A stretch of DNA of 48,228 nucleotides from JBELHR01 sp049607205. GTDB lineage: Bacteria; Bacteroidota; Bacteroidia; Flavobacteriales; Flavobacteriaceae. The translations under genes were made by a program, and so were the position numbers. Shown here piece after piece: positions 9,164-18,500 of the stretch. The stretch's first letter is position 1. Each line of letters starts with the position of its first letter. The DNA lies in the NCBI GenBank assembly GCA_049607205.1, contig JBMYWH010000016.1, positions 1 to 48,228 of the forward strand. Direction: 5' to 3'. The notes under the pieces were generated by a model. The model saw only the letters and a list, made by a program, of their open reading frames with translations. It was not told the DNA's origin and did not search any database.

Positions 9164-9216
9164 CCCCATACCTATATAATACCAAGGGCTTATCTCACGA
9201 TAAGCCCTTTTTTTTT
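9126..9216 (+). promoter_or_regulatory. trp transcription attenuator (alternative RNA structures)
   Basis: The terminator stem arm at 9186-9193 can pair with competing upstream segments. ATAAGC (9146-9151) pairs perfectly with GCTTAT (9188-9193). ATAACCCC (9160-9167) pairs with GGGCTTAT (9186-9193) with one mismatch. GGTTA in the Trp codon region (9132-9136) can pair with TAACC (9161-9165). A ribosome stalled on the Trp codons would leave the antiterminator segments free. One finishing at the stop codon (9161-9163) would cover them and let the terminator form. Pairings are read from sequence; the regulatory logic is inferred from known trp attenuators. Confidence 0.75.
9184..9216 (+). terminator. 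trp attenuator terminator hairpin
   Basis: AAGGGCTTAT (9184-9193) pairs perfectly with ATAAGCCCTT (9200-9209) around a 6-base loop, and the T run extends to 9216. It ends 4 bases before the first trpE ATG and lies inside the operon leader, so its role is conditional termination. Confidence 0.9.
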
Positions 9217-9220
9217 AACT

Positions 9221-10609
9221 ATGATGCACTGTAAAACCCATGTCAAAACAAAATTAGCGGACACGATTACTCCGGTAAGTTTGTATTTAAAAATTAGAGA
9301 CCGATACGCAAATTCGGTATTGCTAGAGAGTTCGGATTATCATACTAAGGAAGATTCTTTTTCTTTTGTATGCTTTGATCCTTTGTTAACTCTTAGAGCA
9401 CAAGGAAATGAATTCTCTGTACTGAAAGAGAATAAATTGGTTCATAAAGAATCTATCGACGGAGACTTTTATGATTTGTTTGAAAAGCATAAAAAGAGCT
9501 TAAAGGTAGAGCAAGATCCAACTATGGAATCTTATAATGGATTCTATGGCTATTTCTCTTTTGATTCTGTTCAGTATTTTGAGCAAATTGAATTGACAAA
9601 TCCACCAGCAAAAAGTAGTATTCCTGAAATGCAGTACTCCTTTTTTAGATTTGTAATAGCCATCAATCATTTTAAGAATGAAATGATGATCATAGAAAAT
9701 GTCCCAGAAGGAGAAGCTTCGAAAATGGAGTATATAGAAACTATATTGGCGCTACAGTCTTTTGGTGTTTATGATTTTTCTATGAAAGGGGAAACCCAGA
9801 GTAATATAAGCGATGATGATTTTAAATCTGGAGTTGCTAAGGCAAAAGAGCATTGTAAGAGAGGAGACGTTTTTCAATTGGTGCTTTCCAGGCAGTTTTC
9901 TCAGGAGTTCACAGGTGATGAGTTTAATGTGTATAGAGCATTGCGTTCGATCAATCCATCTCCTTATTTGTTTTACTTTGATTATGGGAACTTTAAATTA
10001 ATGGGTTCTTCTCCGGAAGCACAAATTAAAATCCAGAGTGGAAAGGCCATTATTAATCCAATTGCAGGGACCTTTAGACGCACAGGTGATGATTTGCAGG
10101 ATGCGGTTTTGGCTAAGAAATTAGCTGAGGATAAGAAAGAAAATGCGGAACACGTGATGTTAGTGGATTTAGCAAGAAACGATTTATCCATTCACGGGAA
10201 TGAGGTCGAGGTTAAAATATTCAAAGAAGTGCAGTATTTCTCTCATGTGTTGCATTTGGTGTCAACGGTAGAGGGTAAACTTAAAGGGAATGCTCCTCAT
10301 AAAGTAGTGGGGGCAACATTTCCAGCAGGTACCCTTTCTGGAGCGCCTAAATATAAAGCCTTGCAGCTCATTGATAAATACGAAAATCAAAAACGTGGTT
10401 TTTACGGAGGTGCTGTAGGAGTAATAGGACTTAATGATGATGTAAACCTAGCCATCGCAATCCGCTCCTTTGTGTCAAAAGATAATGTACTATACTCTCA
10501 AGCAGGTGCAGGAATTGTAATTGATTCGAGTGAAGAGGGAGAATTACAGGAGGTGAACAATAAACTAGAAGCTTTGAATAAAGCATTAAACTTAGCCGAG
10601 AAAATATAA
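9221..10609 (+). CDS. trpE: Anthranilate synthase component I
   Basis: With TrpG this enzyme converts chorismate and glutamine to anthranilate, the first step of tryptophan synthesis. The feedback-inhibition motif LLESSD is at residues 34-39. Catalytic blocks of the chorismate-binding domain follow: GDVFQLVLSRQF, SPSPYLFYF-like NPSPYLFYF, PIAGTFRRTG, LVDLARNDL, and AGTLSGAPK near the C-terminus. The 462-residue length fits. The start may be ATG 9221 or the adjacent ATG 9224. It is controlled by the upstream attenuator. Its stop overlaps the trpG start by one base (TAATG), which suggests translational coupling. Confidence 0.96.
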   Translation: MMHCKTHVKTKLADTITPVSLYLKIRDRYANSVLLESSDYHTKEDSFSFVCFDPLLTLRAQGNEFSVLKENKLVHKESIDGDFYDLFEKHKKSLKVEQDPTMESYNGFYGYFSFDSVQYFEQIELTNPPAKSSIPEMQYSFFRFVIAINHFKNEMMIIENVPEGEASKMEYIETILALQSFGVYDFSMKGETQSNISDDDFKSGVAKAKEHCKRGDVFQLVLSRQFSQEFTGDEFNVYRALRSINPSPYLFYFDYGNFKLMGSSPEAQIKIQSGKAIINPIAGTFRRTGDDLQDAVLAKKLAEDKKENAEHVMLVDLARNDLSIHGNEVEVKIFKEVQYFSHVLHLVSTVEGKLKGNAPHKVVGATFPAGTLSGAPKYKALQLIDKYENQKRGFYGGAVGVIGLNDDVNLAIAIRSFVSKDNVLYSQAGAGIVIDSSEEGELQEVNNKLEALNKALNLAEKI

Positions 10610-11196
10610 TGAAGATAGCAGTTATAGATAATTACGATTCATTTACCTATAATCTAGTCCATATGCTAGAGGATATTATCGACCGTGAAGTCGTAGTGTA
10701 TAGAAATGATCAATTGGAACTCAAAGATTTAGAAGATTTTGATTTATTGGTACTGTCTCCTGGCCCAGGAATTCCTGAGGAAGCTGGTAAACTTAAAGAG
10801 ATCATTTCGTTTTATGCGGGTAAAATTCCTATGTATGGAGTTTGTCTTGGACTTCAGGCAATAACAGAGGTTTTCGGGGGCCAAATCCGAAATTTAGACA
10901 CCGTCTTCCACGGGGTGGCTACTACCATGACTCAAACCGATCAAGCCGGTTTTTATTTTGAAGGAATTAACAAGGATTTCGAAGCAGCACGTTATCATTC
11001 ATGGGTTGCGGATTTAGAAGGTTTTCCAGAGGATCTTTTAATTACAGCAGTTGATTCCACAGGTGAGGTAATGGCAATTCGTCATAAAACCTTCCCAATC
11101 CTAGCAGTCCAATTCCATCCGGAGTCTATTTTAACTCCAAGTGGTTATAAACAATTAGAAAATTTAGTTAGACACTATGAAAGAGATACTCAATAA
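10609..11196 (+). CDS. trpG: Anthranilate synthase component II (glutamine amidotransferase)
   Basis: This class I amidotransferase supplies ammonia to TrpE. The nucleophile Cys79 lies in YGVCLGLQ, and the rest of the triad is H170 and E172 in FHPESI. The N-terminus IDNYDSFTYNL is typical of TrpG/PabA. The 195-residue length is normal, and it is a stand-alone subunit, not fused to TrpE or TrpD. PabA is the alternative, but the position between trpE and trpD makes TrpG the reading. It overlaps trpD by 20 bases. Confidence 0.95.
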   Translation: MKIAVIDNYDSFTYNLVHMLEDIIDREVVVYRNDQLELKDLEDFDLLVLSPGPGIPEEAGKLKEIISFYAGKIPMYGVCLGLQAITEVFGGQIRNLDTVFHGVATTMTQTDQAGFYFEGINKDFEAARYHSWVADLEGFPEDLLITAVDSTGEVMAIRHKTFPILAVQFHPESILTPSGYKQLENLVRHYERDTQ

Positions 11197-12175
11197 ATTA
11201 TTCGAACACCAACATTTGTCTAGAGCAGAGGCTAAACAGGTGTTAATCGATATTGCAGAAGAGCAGTATAACGAGGCTCAGATTACCGCGTTTATGACCG
11301 TGTTTTTGATGCGCCCTATAGATGTAGAGGAGTTGACAGGATTTAGAGATGCCTTGTTGCAACTCTCTGTAAAGGTAGACTTAAGTGAATTCAATACCAT
11401 AGATTTATGTGGTACGGGTGGTGATGGTAAGAATACCTTTAATATTTCTACTTTGACCTCATTCATTGTTGCGGGTGCTGGACAAAAGGTTGCTAAACAT
11501 GGTAACTATGGGGTTTCTTCGGCCTCAGGTTCATCTAATATGCTAGAGTATCTGGGTTATAAGTTTACAAAAGATACTTCCGCTTTGAAGACACAATTGG
11601 ATCAAGCAGGGATTTGTTTCCTTCATGCTCCATTATTTCATCCAGCGATGAAGGTCGTAGCTCCAATCCGTCGCAGTTTAGGATTGAAGACTTTTTTCAA
11701 TATGCTAGGTCCTTTGGTAAATCCATCAAGACCTCAGAACCAATTGGTCGGTGTATTTAATTTAGAAGTCGCAAGAGCTTATAATTACATGCTTCAAAAA
11801 AGCGATGTAAACTATGGAGTTTTATACAGTGTTGATGGTTATGATGAGATTTCATTGACTAGTGATTTTAAATTGATCAATCGTCATAAAGAGGCTTTAG
11901 TTTCACCTGAAGATTTAGGTTTAAAGACTATTAGGCAAGAAGATATTTTTGGAGGAAATTCAGTTCCTGAAGCCGCAAAGATTTTTGTCGATATTATAGA
12001 AGGAAAAGGAACAGAAGCTCAGAATAATGTGGTACTTACTAATGCAGCTATAGCACTTCAAACGGTGGATGATAAGTTGGATTTTACTAGTGCATTTGAA
12101 AAGGCTCATGTATCTTTGTCCCAGGGTTATGCCGCTAAGGCACTTACTCAAATTGTTGAACTTTCAAAGTTGTAA
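11177..12175 (+). CDS. trpD: Anthranilate phosphoribosyltransferase
   Basis: It transfers phosphoribose from PRPP to anthranilate. The PRPP-binding motif GTGGD is at residues 79-83 in DLCGTGGDGKNTFNIST. The anthranilate-side block KHGNYGVSSASGSS follows at 107-120. Other family signatures are RRSLGLKTFFNMLGPLVNP and DEISL. The 332-residue length fits. It overlaps trpG by 20 bases, the longest overlap in this operon, and is followed after two bases by trpC. Confidence 0.96.
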   Translation: MKEILNKLFEHQHLSRAEAKQVLIDIAEEQYNEAQITAFMTVFLMRPIDVEELTGFRDALLQLSVKVDLSEFNTIDLCGTGGDGKNTFNISTLTSFIVAGAGQKVAKHGNYGVSSASGSSNMLEYLGYKFTKDTSALKTQLDQAGICFLHAPLFHPAMKVVAPIRRSLGLKTFFNMLGPLVNPSRPQNQLVGVFNLEVARAYNYMLQKSDVNYGVLYSVDGYDEISLTSDFKLINRHKEALVSPEDLGLKTIRQEDIFGGNSVPEAAKIFVDIIEGKGTEAQNNVVLTNAAIALQTVDDKLDFTSAFEKAHVSLSQGYAAKALTQIVELSKL

Positions 12176-12177
12176 AA

Positions 12178-12963
12178 ATGAATACTTTAGAGAAGATAAT
12201 AAGTTTTAAAAAGAAAGAGATTCAGAAGATTAAATCTGAAATAACTATAGAGTCTTTAGTGAAGAGTCCTACCTTTAAAAGAACACCTATTTCCTTGGCC
12301 GACAGCTTAATTGCAAAAGGAAGTTCAGGGGTTATTGCCGAGTTCAAGAGACAATCTCCTTCTAAAGGTGTAATCAATGGTCAGGCCGATATTCAACAAG
12401 TGACTCACGATTATCTGCAAGCCGGTGTTGCTGCTCAAAGTATTCTTACAGATACCGCATTTTTCGGTGGTTCAGTGATGGATTTAGTAAGTGCAAGAAC
12501 CATCAACTCAAGTGTTCCAATCTTGAGAAAGGATTTTATCGTGGATGCCTTTCAGATTGTAGAGGCTAAGGCCATCGGAGCAGATGCTATTTTATTGATT
12601 GCAGCTTGTTTGACAGCAGAAGAATTGAAGAATTACGGTAGACTAGCCCAGGATCTAGGTTTAGATGTATTGTATGAGGTTCACGACGAATCAGAACTAG
12701 ATAAATTAGGGATGCTTCCTAAAATATTAGGAATTAACAATCGAAACTTAAAAACCTTCGAGGTAGATTTAGAACATTCCATTAAAATGGCTGAACAATT
12801 ACCGGATTCTGTAATTCGCGTTTCAGAAAGTGGTATTTCAGATCCTAAAGTAGTTATGGGGCTTAAACAATATGGATTCCAAGGCTTCTTAATTGGAGAG
12901 GAATTTATGAAGACTGATAACCCTGGAGAGGCCTGTAAGGCATTTATTGATCAATTGAAATAA
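12178..12963 (+). CDS. trpC: Indole-3-glycerol phosphate synthase
   Basis: This TIM-barrel enzyme closes the indole ring, converting CdRP to indole-3-glycerol phosphate. Active-site blocks are AEFKRQSPSKG (residues 54-64), VPILRKDFIVD, ADAILLIAA, GINNRNLKTFEVD and RVSESGI. At 261 residues it is monofunctional; TrpF is a separate gene immediately downstream, unlike the fused TrpC-TrpF of E. coli. It starts 2 bases after the trpD stop. Confidence 0.96.
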   Translation: MNTLEKIISFKKKEIQKIKSEITIESLVKSPTFKRTPISLADSLIAKGSSGVIAEFKRQSPSKGVINGQADIQQVTHDYLQAGVAAQSILTDTAFFGGSVMDLVSARTINSSVPILRKDFIVDAFQIVEAKAIGADAILLIAACLTAEELKNYGRLAQDLGLDVLYEVHDESELDKLGMLPKILGINNRNLKTFEVDLEHSIKMAEQLPDSVIRVSESGISDPKVVMGLKQYGFQGFLIGEEFMKTDNPGEACKAFIDQLK

Positions 12964-12965
12964 GG

Positions 12966-13604
12966 ATGATTTTTAAAGTCTGCGGCATGAGAAATGCCGA
13001 AAACATCAGAAGCCTTTGGCAGGTAGAGCCTACACATATAGGTATGATATTCCATGCAGAATCTAAGCGTTATGTCTTAGAGGAGTTGGAGGGATTTCCA
13101 TTTGAATCTTCAAAAGGTGATCCAATTAATACAGGTGTTTTTGTGAATGAGTCGCTTGAAAGCATTAAAAAAAGAGTAAAATCTTTTAAACTCAGGGCAA
13201 TTCAATTACATGGGGATGAATCTCCTGAATTATGTAAGGTCTTAAAAAACGAAGGACTTCAAGTGATAAAGGTCTTTCTTATTGATCACAATTTTGATTT
13301 TAATCAGTGTACTCCTTATCAAGAGGTATGTGATTATTTTCTATTTGATTATAAAGGCAAGCAGCAAGGAGGTAATGGAAAGGCATTTGATTGGTCTTTA
13401 CTTAAGAATTATAAGGGCACAATACCCTATGTTTTAGCAGGAGGATTAAATGCAGGGATGTTTGAGGATTTGTCAGAATTTCTAAAGAAACCTGAAGCGA
13501 AGAATTGTGCTGGAATAGACTTAAATTCAGGATTTGAAATCTTGCCAGGTCTAAAGGATATAGAAGAATTAAAAATATTTAAAGAAAAATTCGATGGAAG
13601 ATAA
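12966..13604 (+). CDS. trpF: Phosphoribosylanthranilate isomerase
   Basis: It isomerises phosphoribosylanthranilate to CdRP. The N-terminus MIFKVCGMRNAENI carries the catalytic Cys6. QLHGDES and FDYKGKQQGGNGKAFDW include the likely general-acid Asp, and LAGGLNAGMF, then GIDLNSGFE, form the phosphate-binding loops. The 212-residue length is normal for the monofunctional enzyme. It starts 2 bases after the trpC stop and overlaps trpB by 11 bases. Confidence 0.95.
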   Translation: MIFKVCGMRNAENIRSLWQVEPTHIGMIFHAESKRYVLEELEGFPFESSKGDPINTGVFVNESLESIKKRVKSFKLRAIQLHGDESPELCKVLKNEGLQVIKVFLIDHNFDFNQCTPYQEVCDYFLFDYKGKQQGGNGKAFDWSLLKNYKGTIPYVLAGGLNAGMFEDLSEFLKKPEAKNCAGIDLNSGFEILPGLKDIEELKIFKEKFDGR

Positions 13605-14778
13605 TTTCAAAGTAGACAGCCATGGATATTATGGGGAGTTTGGAGGAGCATTTATCCCGGAACTTCTCTTTCCAAATGTGGAAGAATTGAAGGAGAATTA
13701 TCAGAAGATTATAGATTCATCCTCTTTTAAGAAAGAATATTTAGACCTCTTGAGAAATTATGTGGGAAGGCCAACTCCCTTGTATTTTGCTCCGAGATTG
13801 TCTAAAAAATATGGGACCACTATTTATTTAAAAAGAGAAGATTTAAATCATACCGGAGCCCATAAGATCAATAATACTATTGGTCAAATTTTGATTGCAA
13901 AGAAGCTTGGGAAGAAAAGAATCATTGCGGAAACTGGGGCGGGTCAGCATGGAGTGGCCACTGCAACTGTTTGTGCTCTTATGAATATGCCTTGTGTAGT
14001 ATTTATGGGAGAAAAAGATATAGAGAGACAGGCACCTAATGTAGCTAGAATGAAAATGCTAGGAGCTCAAGTTGTTCCTGCGACTTCTGGATCTAAAACC
14101 TTAAAAGATGCCACTAATGAGGCCATTAGAGATTGGATTGGAAACCCAGAGGACACCTATTATTTAATAGGTTCTGTGGTAGGACCTCATCCTTATCCAG
14201 ATATGGTAGCCCAACTGCAGGCAATAATTTCTAAGGAAATAAAAGAACAACTTAGGGCAAAAACCGGTCAAGAGAACCCTACTCATGTAATTGCATGTGT
14301 GGGAGGTGGATCCAATGCTGCCGGGGCCTTTTATCATTTTATGAATAGCCCTAAAGTAAAATTAATTGCAGTAGAAGCGGCAGGGAAGGGTGTGGACTCT
14401 GGAGAGAGTGCAGCAACTTCTCAACTTGGAGATACCGGAGTTCTTCACGGTTCAAAGACACTTTTAATGCAAGATGAATTCGGGCAGGTAATTGAGCCTT
14501 ATTCCATTTCTGCAGGATTGGATTACCCTGGTGTGGGACCACTTCATGCACATTTGTTCGCCAGCGGTAGAGCTGAGTTTATGAATGCGACGGATCAAGA
14601 GGCTATTGAAGCTGCTTTTGAACTTACTCAATTGGAAGGGATTATTCCAGCCTTAGAAACAGCTCATGCATTAGCTGTGCTTGGAAAAATGGAATTTAAG
14701 CAAGAAGATGTCGTAGTGTTGAACCTATCGGGTAGAGGAGATAAAGACTTAGCTACCTATATCAAATATGTCAAATAA
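13594..14778 (+). CDS. trpB: Tryptophan synthase beta subunit
   Basis: This PLP enzyme condenses indole with serine to give tryptophan. The PLP lysine is K91 in LNHTGAHKINN. The catalytic glutamate E113 is in ETGAGQHG. The phosphate-binding loop is CVGGGSNA, and other conserved segments include YGEFGGAFIPE, SAGLDYPGVGP and LSGRGDKDL. At 394 residues it is the standard TrpB1 form that pairs with TrpA. Its stop overlaps the trpA start by one base (TAATG), which fits the obligate complex of the two subunits. Confidence 0.97.
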   Translation: MEDNFKVDSHGYYGEFGGAFIPELLFPNVEELKENYQKIIDSSSFKKEYLDLLRNYVGRPTPLYFAPRLSKKYGTTIYLKREDLNHTGAHKINNTIGQILIAKKLGKKRIIAETGAGQHGVATATVCALMNMPCVVFMGEKDIERQAPNVARMKMLGAQVVPATSGSKTLKDATNEAIRDWIGNPEDTYYLIGSVVGPHPYPDMVAQLQAIISKEIKEQLRAKTGQENPTHVIACVGGGSNAAGAFYHFMNSPKVKLIAVEAAGKGVDSGESAATSQLGDTGVLHGSKTLLMQDEFGQVIEPYSISAGLDYPGVGPLHAHLFASGRAEFMNATDQEAIEAAFELTQLEGIIPALETAHALAVLGKMEFKQEDVVVLNLSGRGDKDLATYIKYVK

Positions 14779-15545
14779 TGAACGAAGTAAAAAAAGCCAT
14801 TGTAGAGAAAAAAGGAAATGTAGGGTCAATTTTTTTTACAGCAGGATTTCCTAAGCTTGATGACACACAAGAAATTCTATTGAAACTTCAAGCTTCAGGT
14901 GTAGATTTTGTAGAAGTAGGAATGCCTTATTCAGATCCTATGGCCGATGGACCAACAATACAAGATTCTTCTAGTGTTGCTCTAGATAATGGGATGAATT
15001 TATCGCTTTTGTTTGATCAATTATTGGGGATCAAAGATCAAATTCACATTCCTCTGGTCCTTATGGGTTACTTCAATCAAGTATTGAAATTTGGAGTAGA
15101 TGAATTTCTTGAAAAGGCTCAAGCTTGTGGGATTCAAACCTTGATACTTCCGGATCTTCCAATGATAGAATATCAGAATATATATAAAGAGAAATTTGCA
15201 AAATATGGCATTTCTAATGTCTTCTTGATTACCCCTCAAACCTCAAAAGAACGTATTAAATTAATCGATCAAATGAGTGATTCTTTTATTTATGTCGTTG
15301 CCTCTGCGAGTATTACTGGAACTACAGGGGACCCAGTGAAACAACAGGAGTCGTATTTTCAGAGGATTGCACAAATGAATCTAAAAAGCCCACAGGTTAT
15401 TGGGTTTGGAATTTCTAATTCAGAAGGTTTCCAACGCGCAAATCGCTTTCTTGATGGCGCCATAATTGGTTCTGCCTACATCAAATCACTAAGTGCAGAT
15501 GGGGTCGATGGAACTGAAGATTTTGTAGCTTCAATTATGTCATAA
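14778..15545 (+). CDS. trpA: Tryptophan synthase alpha subunit
   Basis: This TIM-barrel subunit cleaves indole-3-glycerol phosphate and channels indole to TrpB. The catalytic residues are E46 in VEVGMPYSDPMADGPT and D57 in the same block. PLVLMGYFNQ, LPDLP and the phosphate loop ending IGFGISNSE are family signatures. The 255-residue length is normal. It is the last trp gene. No classic terminator follows; a hairpin at 15556-15584 lacks a T run, and a candidate promoter for the next gene lies in the last codons of trpA. Confidence 0.96.
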   Translation: MNEVKKAIVEKKGNVGSIFFTAGFPKLDDTQEILLKLQASGVDFVEVGMPYSDPMADGPTIQDSSSVALDNGMNLSLLFDQLLGIKDQIHIPLVLMGYFNQVLKFGVDEFLEKAQACGIQTLILPDLPMIEYQNIYKEKFAKYGISNVFLITPQTSKERIKLIDQMSDSFIYVVASASITGTTGDPVKQQESYFQRIAQMNLKSPQVIGFGISNSEGFQRANRFLDGAIIGSAYIKSLSADGVDGTEDFVASIMS

Positions 15546-15550
15546 ATTTG
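15523..15550 (+). promoter_or_regulatory. Candidate promoter of the tricorn-like gene (TTG-N17-TAAATTTG)
   Basis: TTG (15523-15525), inside trpA, and TAAATTTG (15543-15550) are 17 bases apart. They match the Bacteroidota pattern and would uncouple the protease gene from trp attenuation. The start site should lie near 15555. Confidence 0.6.
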
Positions 15551-15555
15551 TATAT

Positions 15556-15584
15556 TGTTTGGCGTTAATTCAAAACGCCAAACA
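15556..15584 (+). promoter_or_regulatory. 11-bp hairpin directly before the tricorn-like gene start
   Basis: TGTTTGGCGTT (15556-15566) pairs perfectly with AACGCCAAACA (15574-15584) around a 7-base loop. The ATG follows 2 bases later at 15587. There is no T run, so it is a poor terminator. If the promoter above is right, this stem-loop makes up nearly the whole 5' untranslated region. Confidence 0.7.
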
Positions 15585-15586
15585 TT

Positions 15587-18500
15587 ATGCAAAAGCTTAC
15601 ACTGCTTATGATGTCCGTTTTTTTAAGCGGACTTTCTTTTGCTCAAAATTCTATTATTCGCACCCCTAGTCTAAGTCCTGATGCCCAGCATTTGGCTTTT
15701 TCTTTCCAAGGAGATATTTGGGTGTATAATTTTGAGCGTGAACAATCTCAACGTTTAACTGTCCATCAGGCTTATGAATCGAATCCTGTGTGGAGTCCAG
15801 ATGGAAGTGAATTAGTTTTTGCTTCGAATAGAAAAGGCTATGTAGATCTATTTAAAGTAGCTCTTAAGGGTGGGAATCCAGATCAACTTACGTATTATCC
15901 TGCTTCAGATTATCCTTCGGCTTGGACAGAGGACTCTGGGATTATATTCTCTACTTCTAGATTGGGAAAAGGAGCAGAGAAAGAAGCTGAAGTGTTTGCT
16001 GTTTCTTCTAAGGGAGGAACTCCTCAAAGAATGATGCAGTCCTTCGGTACTGCGGCGGTTTTGTCTCCCAACGGGAAGTTTATTGCCTTTGAAAAAGGCT
16101 ATTGTAGAATTGCGCGTGAAGATTATGACGGACCGGCTCAAAGAGATATCTATGTGTATAATAAGGAGACCGGAGCTTACCATCAAATCACAAATTCTAC
16201 TAAGAATGATCACAGTCCTCGATTTGATGCGCAAGGGAATTTGTATTTCATCAGTGCTTCAAGTGGCCGCTATAATGTATATGCTGCTACATTGGATGAT
16301 CAAGGAAAAACGGATGTTCCTTTTAAGGCTTTAACAAATGAAGAGAAAAATGGAGTAATTTCTTATGATGTTTCAGATAATGGGAGCTTGTTCTACAATG
16401 CTGGTTTTGAATATCACTTAATAGATTCTTCGGGTGAGTCCAAGGCGTTGACCTTAAGTTTTGACGCGGATCAACGTTTTGATGATAGCAAGCACATGAT
16501 TGCTACGCGAGGGATGCGCGATTTTGATGTGTCTCCGAATAATAAGCTTATTGCTTATGAACTAGACGGTGAGATTTTTGTGAAGAAGAATGATAAGGAA
16601 AATACTTTTAGCAATAATGTTTCCAAGTCTGATGCAAGAGATCAAAGCCCACGTTGGATCTCGGATGAGGTTCTTATGTTTGTTTCGGACCGTTCAGGAC
16701 AGAATGAACTCCACTTTGTAAGCTCTTCTGAAAAAAGCGTTGGCTTGGAGCGTAGTTTGAAGTTGTCAACTAAGAAAGTTACTCAAAGCTCTTCTGATGT
16801 ATTTAATCCTTCGGTTTCTCCTAATGGAAAGAAAGTAGGGTTTCAAATAGGAAGAGGGGACTATGTTATTGCCTATATTAAAGAGGGAGGGTTAGATGCT
16901 CCTAAACTTATGTCCCAAGGTTGGGCAGCTCCTTCAGGAGTAAGTTGGAGTCCTGATTCTAATTTTATTGCGTATAGCCAAAATGATTTAGATTTCGATA
17001 CAGAGGTTTTTATACAATCTGTTTTAGATCCTTCTAAGAAGTACAATGTTTCTATGCACCCTAGATCGGATCGCAACCCAGTATGGAGTCCAGATGGTCG
17101 TAAGCTTGCCTTTGTTTCTAACAGAAATGGAACTAGAGGTGGTGGAGCAAATTATGATGTATGGATGGTCTTTTTGAGAAATTCTGATTGGGAAAAAACC
17201 ATGACAGACTTCGATCAAGGGAGTTATTATCCAGAGGAAGAATCAAAAGATGCTTCTGTGCAAGTCACAATCGATTCGGATGAAATATATAACCGACTAT
17301 GGCAAGTAACTTCTTTAGTTGACGATGAACGCAATCCGGTATTTTCTACGGATTCTAAAAATATTTATTTCACGGCAACTAATCCTACTAGCAAAAGATC
17401 TAATGTTTTTAAAATTAATTGGAATGGAAAGTCAGGAAAAGAAGTCAAAGGAGCTTCGAGCCCATTTAGAATCAAAGCCTATAAAAAAGATCTATTTATC
17501 TTAAGTGCTTCAGGACTTAAGCAATTAAATCCTAAAACCGATAAATTAGCCTCAAGACCTTATAAGGCTGAATACGACATACACTTTAAAGCCCGTAATG
17601 CTCAGGTTTTTGACGAAGGAGTACGAGCCTTGACTGCAGGATTCTATGATCCTCAGTTTCATGGTTACGACTGGACTGATTTAGTCAAAGTATATCGTCC
17701 TTGGGCTTTAGAGGCAAGTACTAAACAAGATTTTTCATTTGTATATAACTTAATGTTGGGACAATTAAATGCTTCTCATATGGGGTATAGAGGATCTACA
17801 CCTGAAAAAACCAACAGTGATCAAATTGGTTTGCTAGGAGTAGAGGTGAAGAACAGTCCTAAGGGTTATGTGATAGAGTATGTCCTTCCTGGAAGTATAG
17901 CGGATAAATCTAAGGCTAGGTTAAAAAAAGGAGATGTAATCACCTTGATTAACGGTGAAAAGCCTTCTGGAAATACTAACTTTTACAGTTATTTCCGAAA
18001 TCAAATTGACAAGGAAATGCTTATTGAGATTGATGGTGAGAAGGAATTGGTCCTTAGAGCCGAGTCATCTTCAAAAGAGAGGCTCTTGGCTTATAATGCA
18101 TGGGTGAAGGAATCTCAGAAATTAGTAGATGAGTATTCTGATGGAACTTTAGGTTATATACATATTAAAGGAATGAACCTTCCAAGTTTTGAATCCTTTG
18201 AACGAGAACTTAAGGCCGCTGGATACGGTAAGAAAGGTTTGGTTATCGATGTTAGGTTTAATGGTGGTGGATGGACTACTGACCGTTTGATGGCTGTACT
18301 GAATGTTCAACAGCATGCCTACACGGTTCCAAGAGGAGCTACTGGGAATTTAGAGAAAAACAATAAAGACTTCAAAGGACATTATCCCTTTAATGAACGC
18401 GCAATTTTATCTGTAAATACTAAGCCTATAGTTGCGCTTTGTAATGAGTTCTCTTATTCCAATGCAGAGATTTTTGCCCATGCGGTTAAGAGTTTAGATT

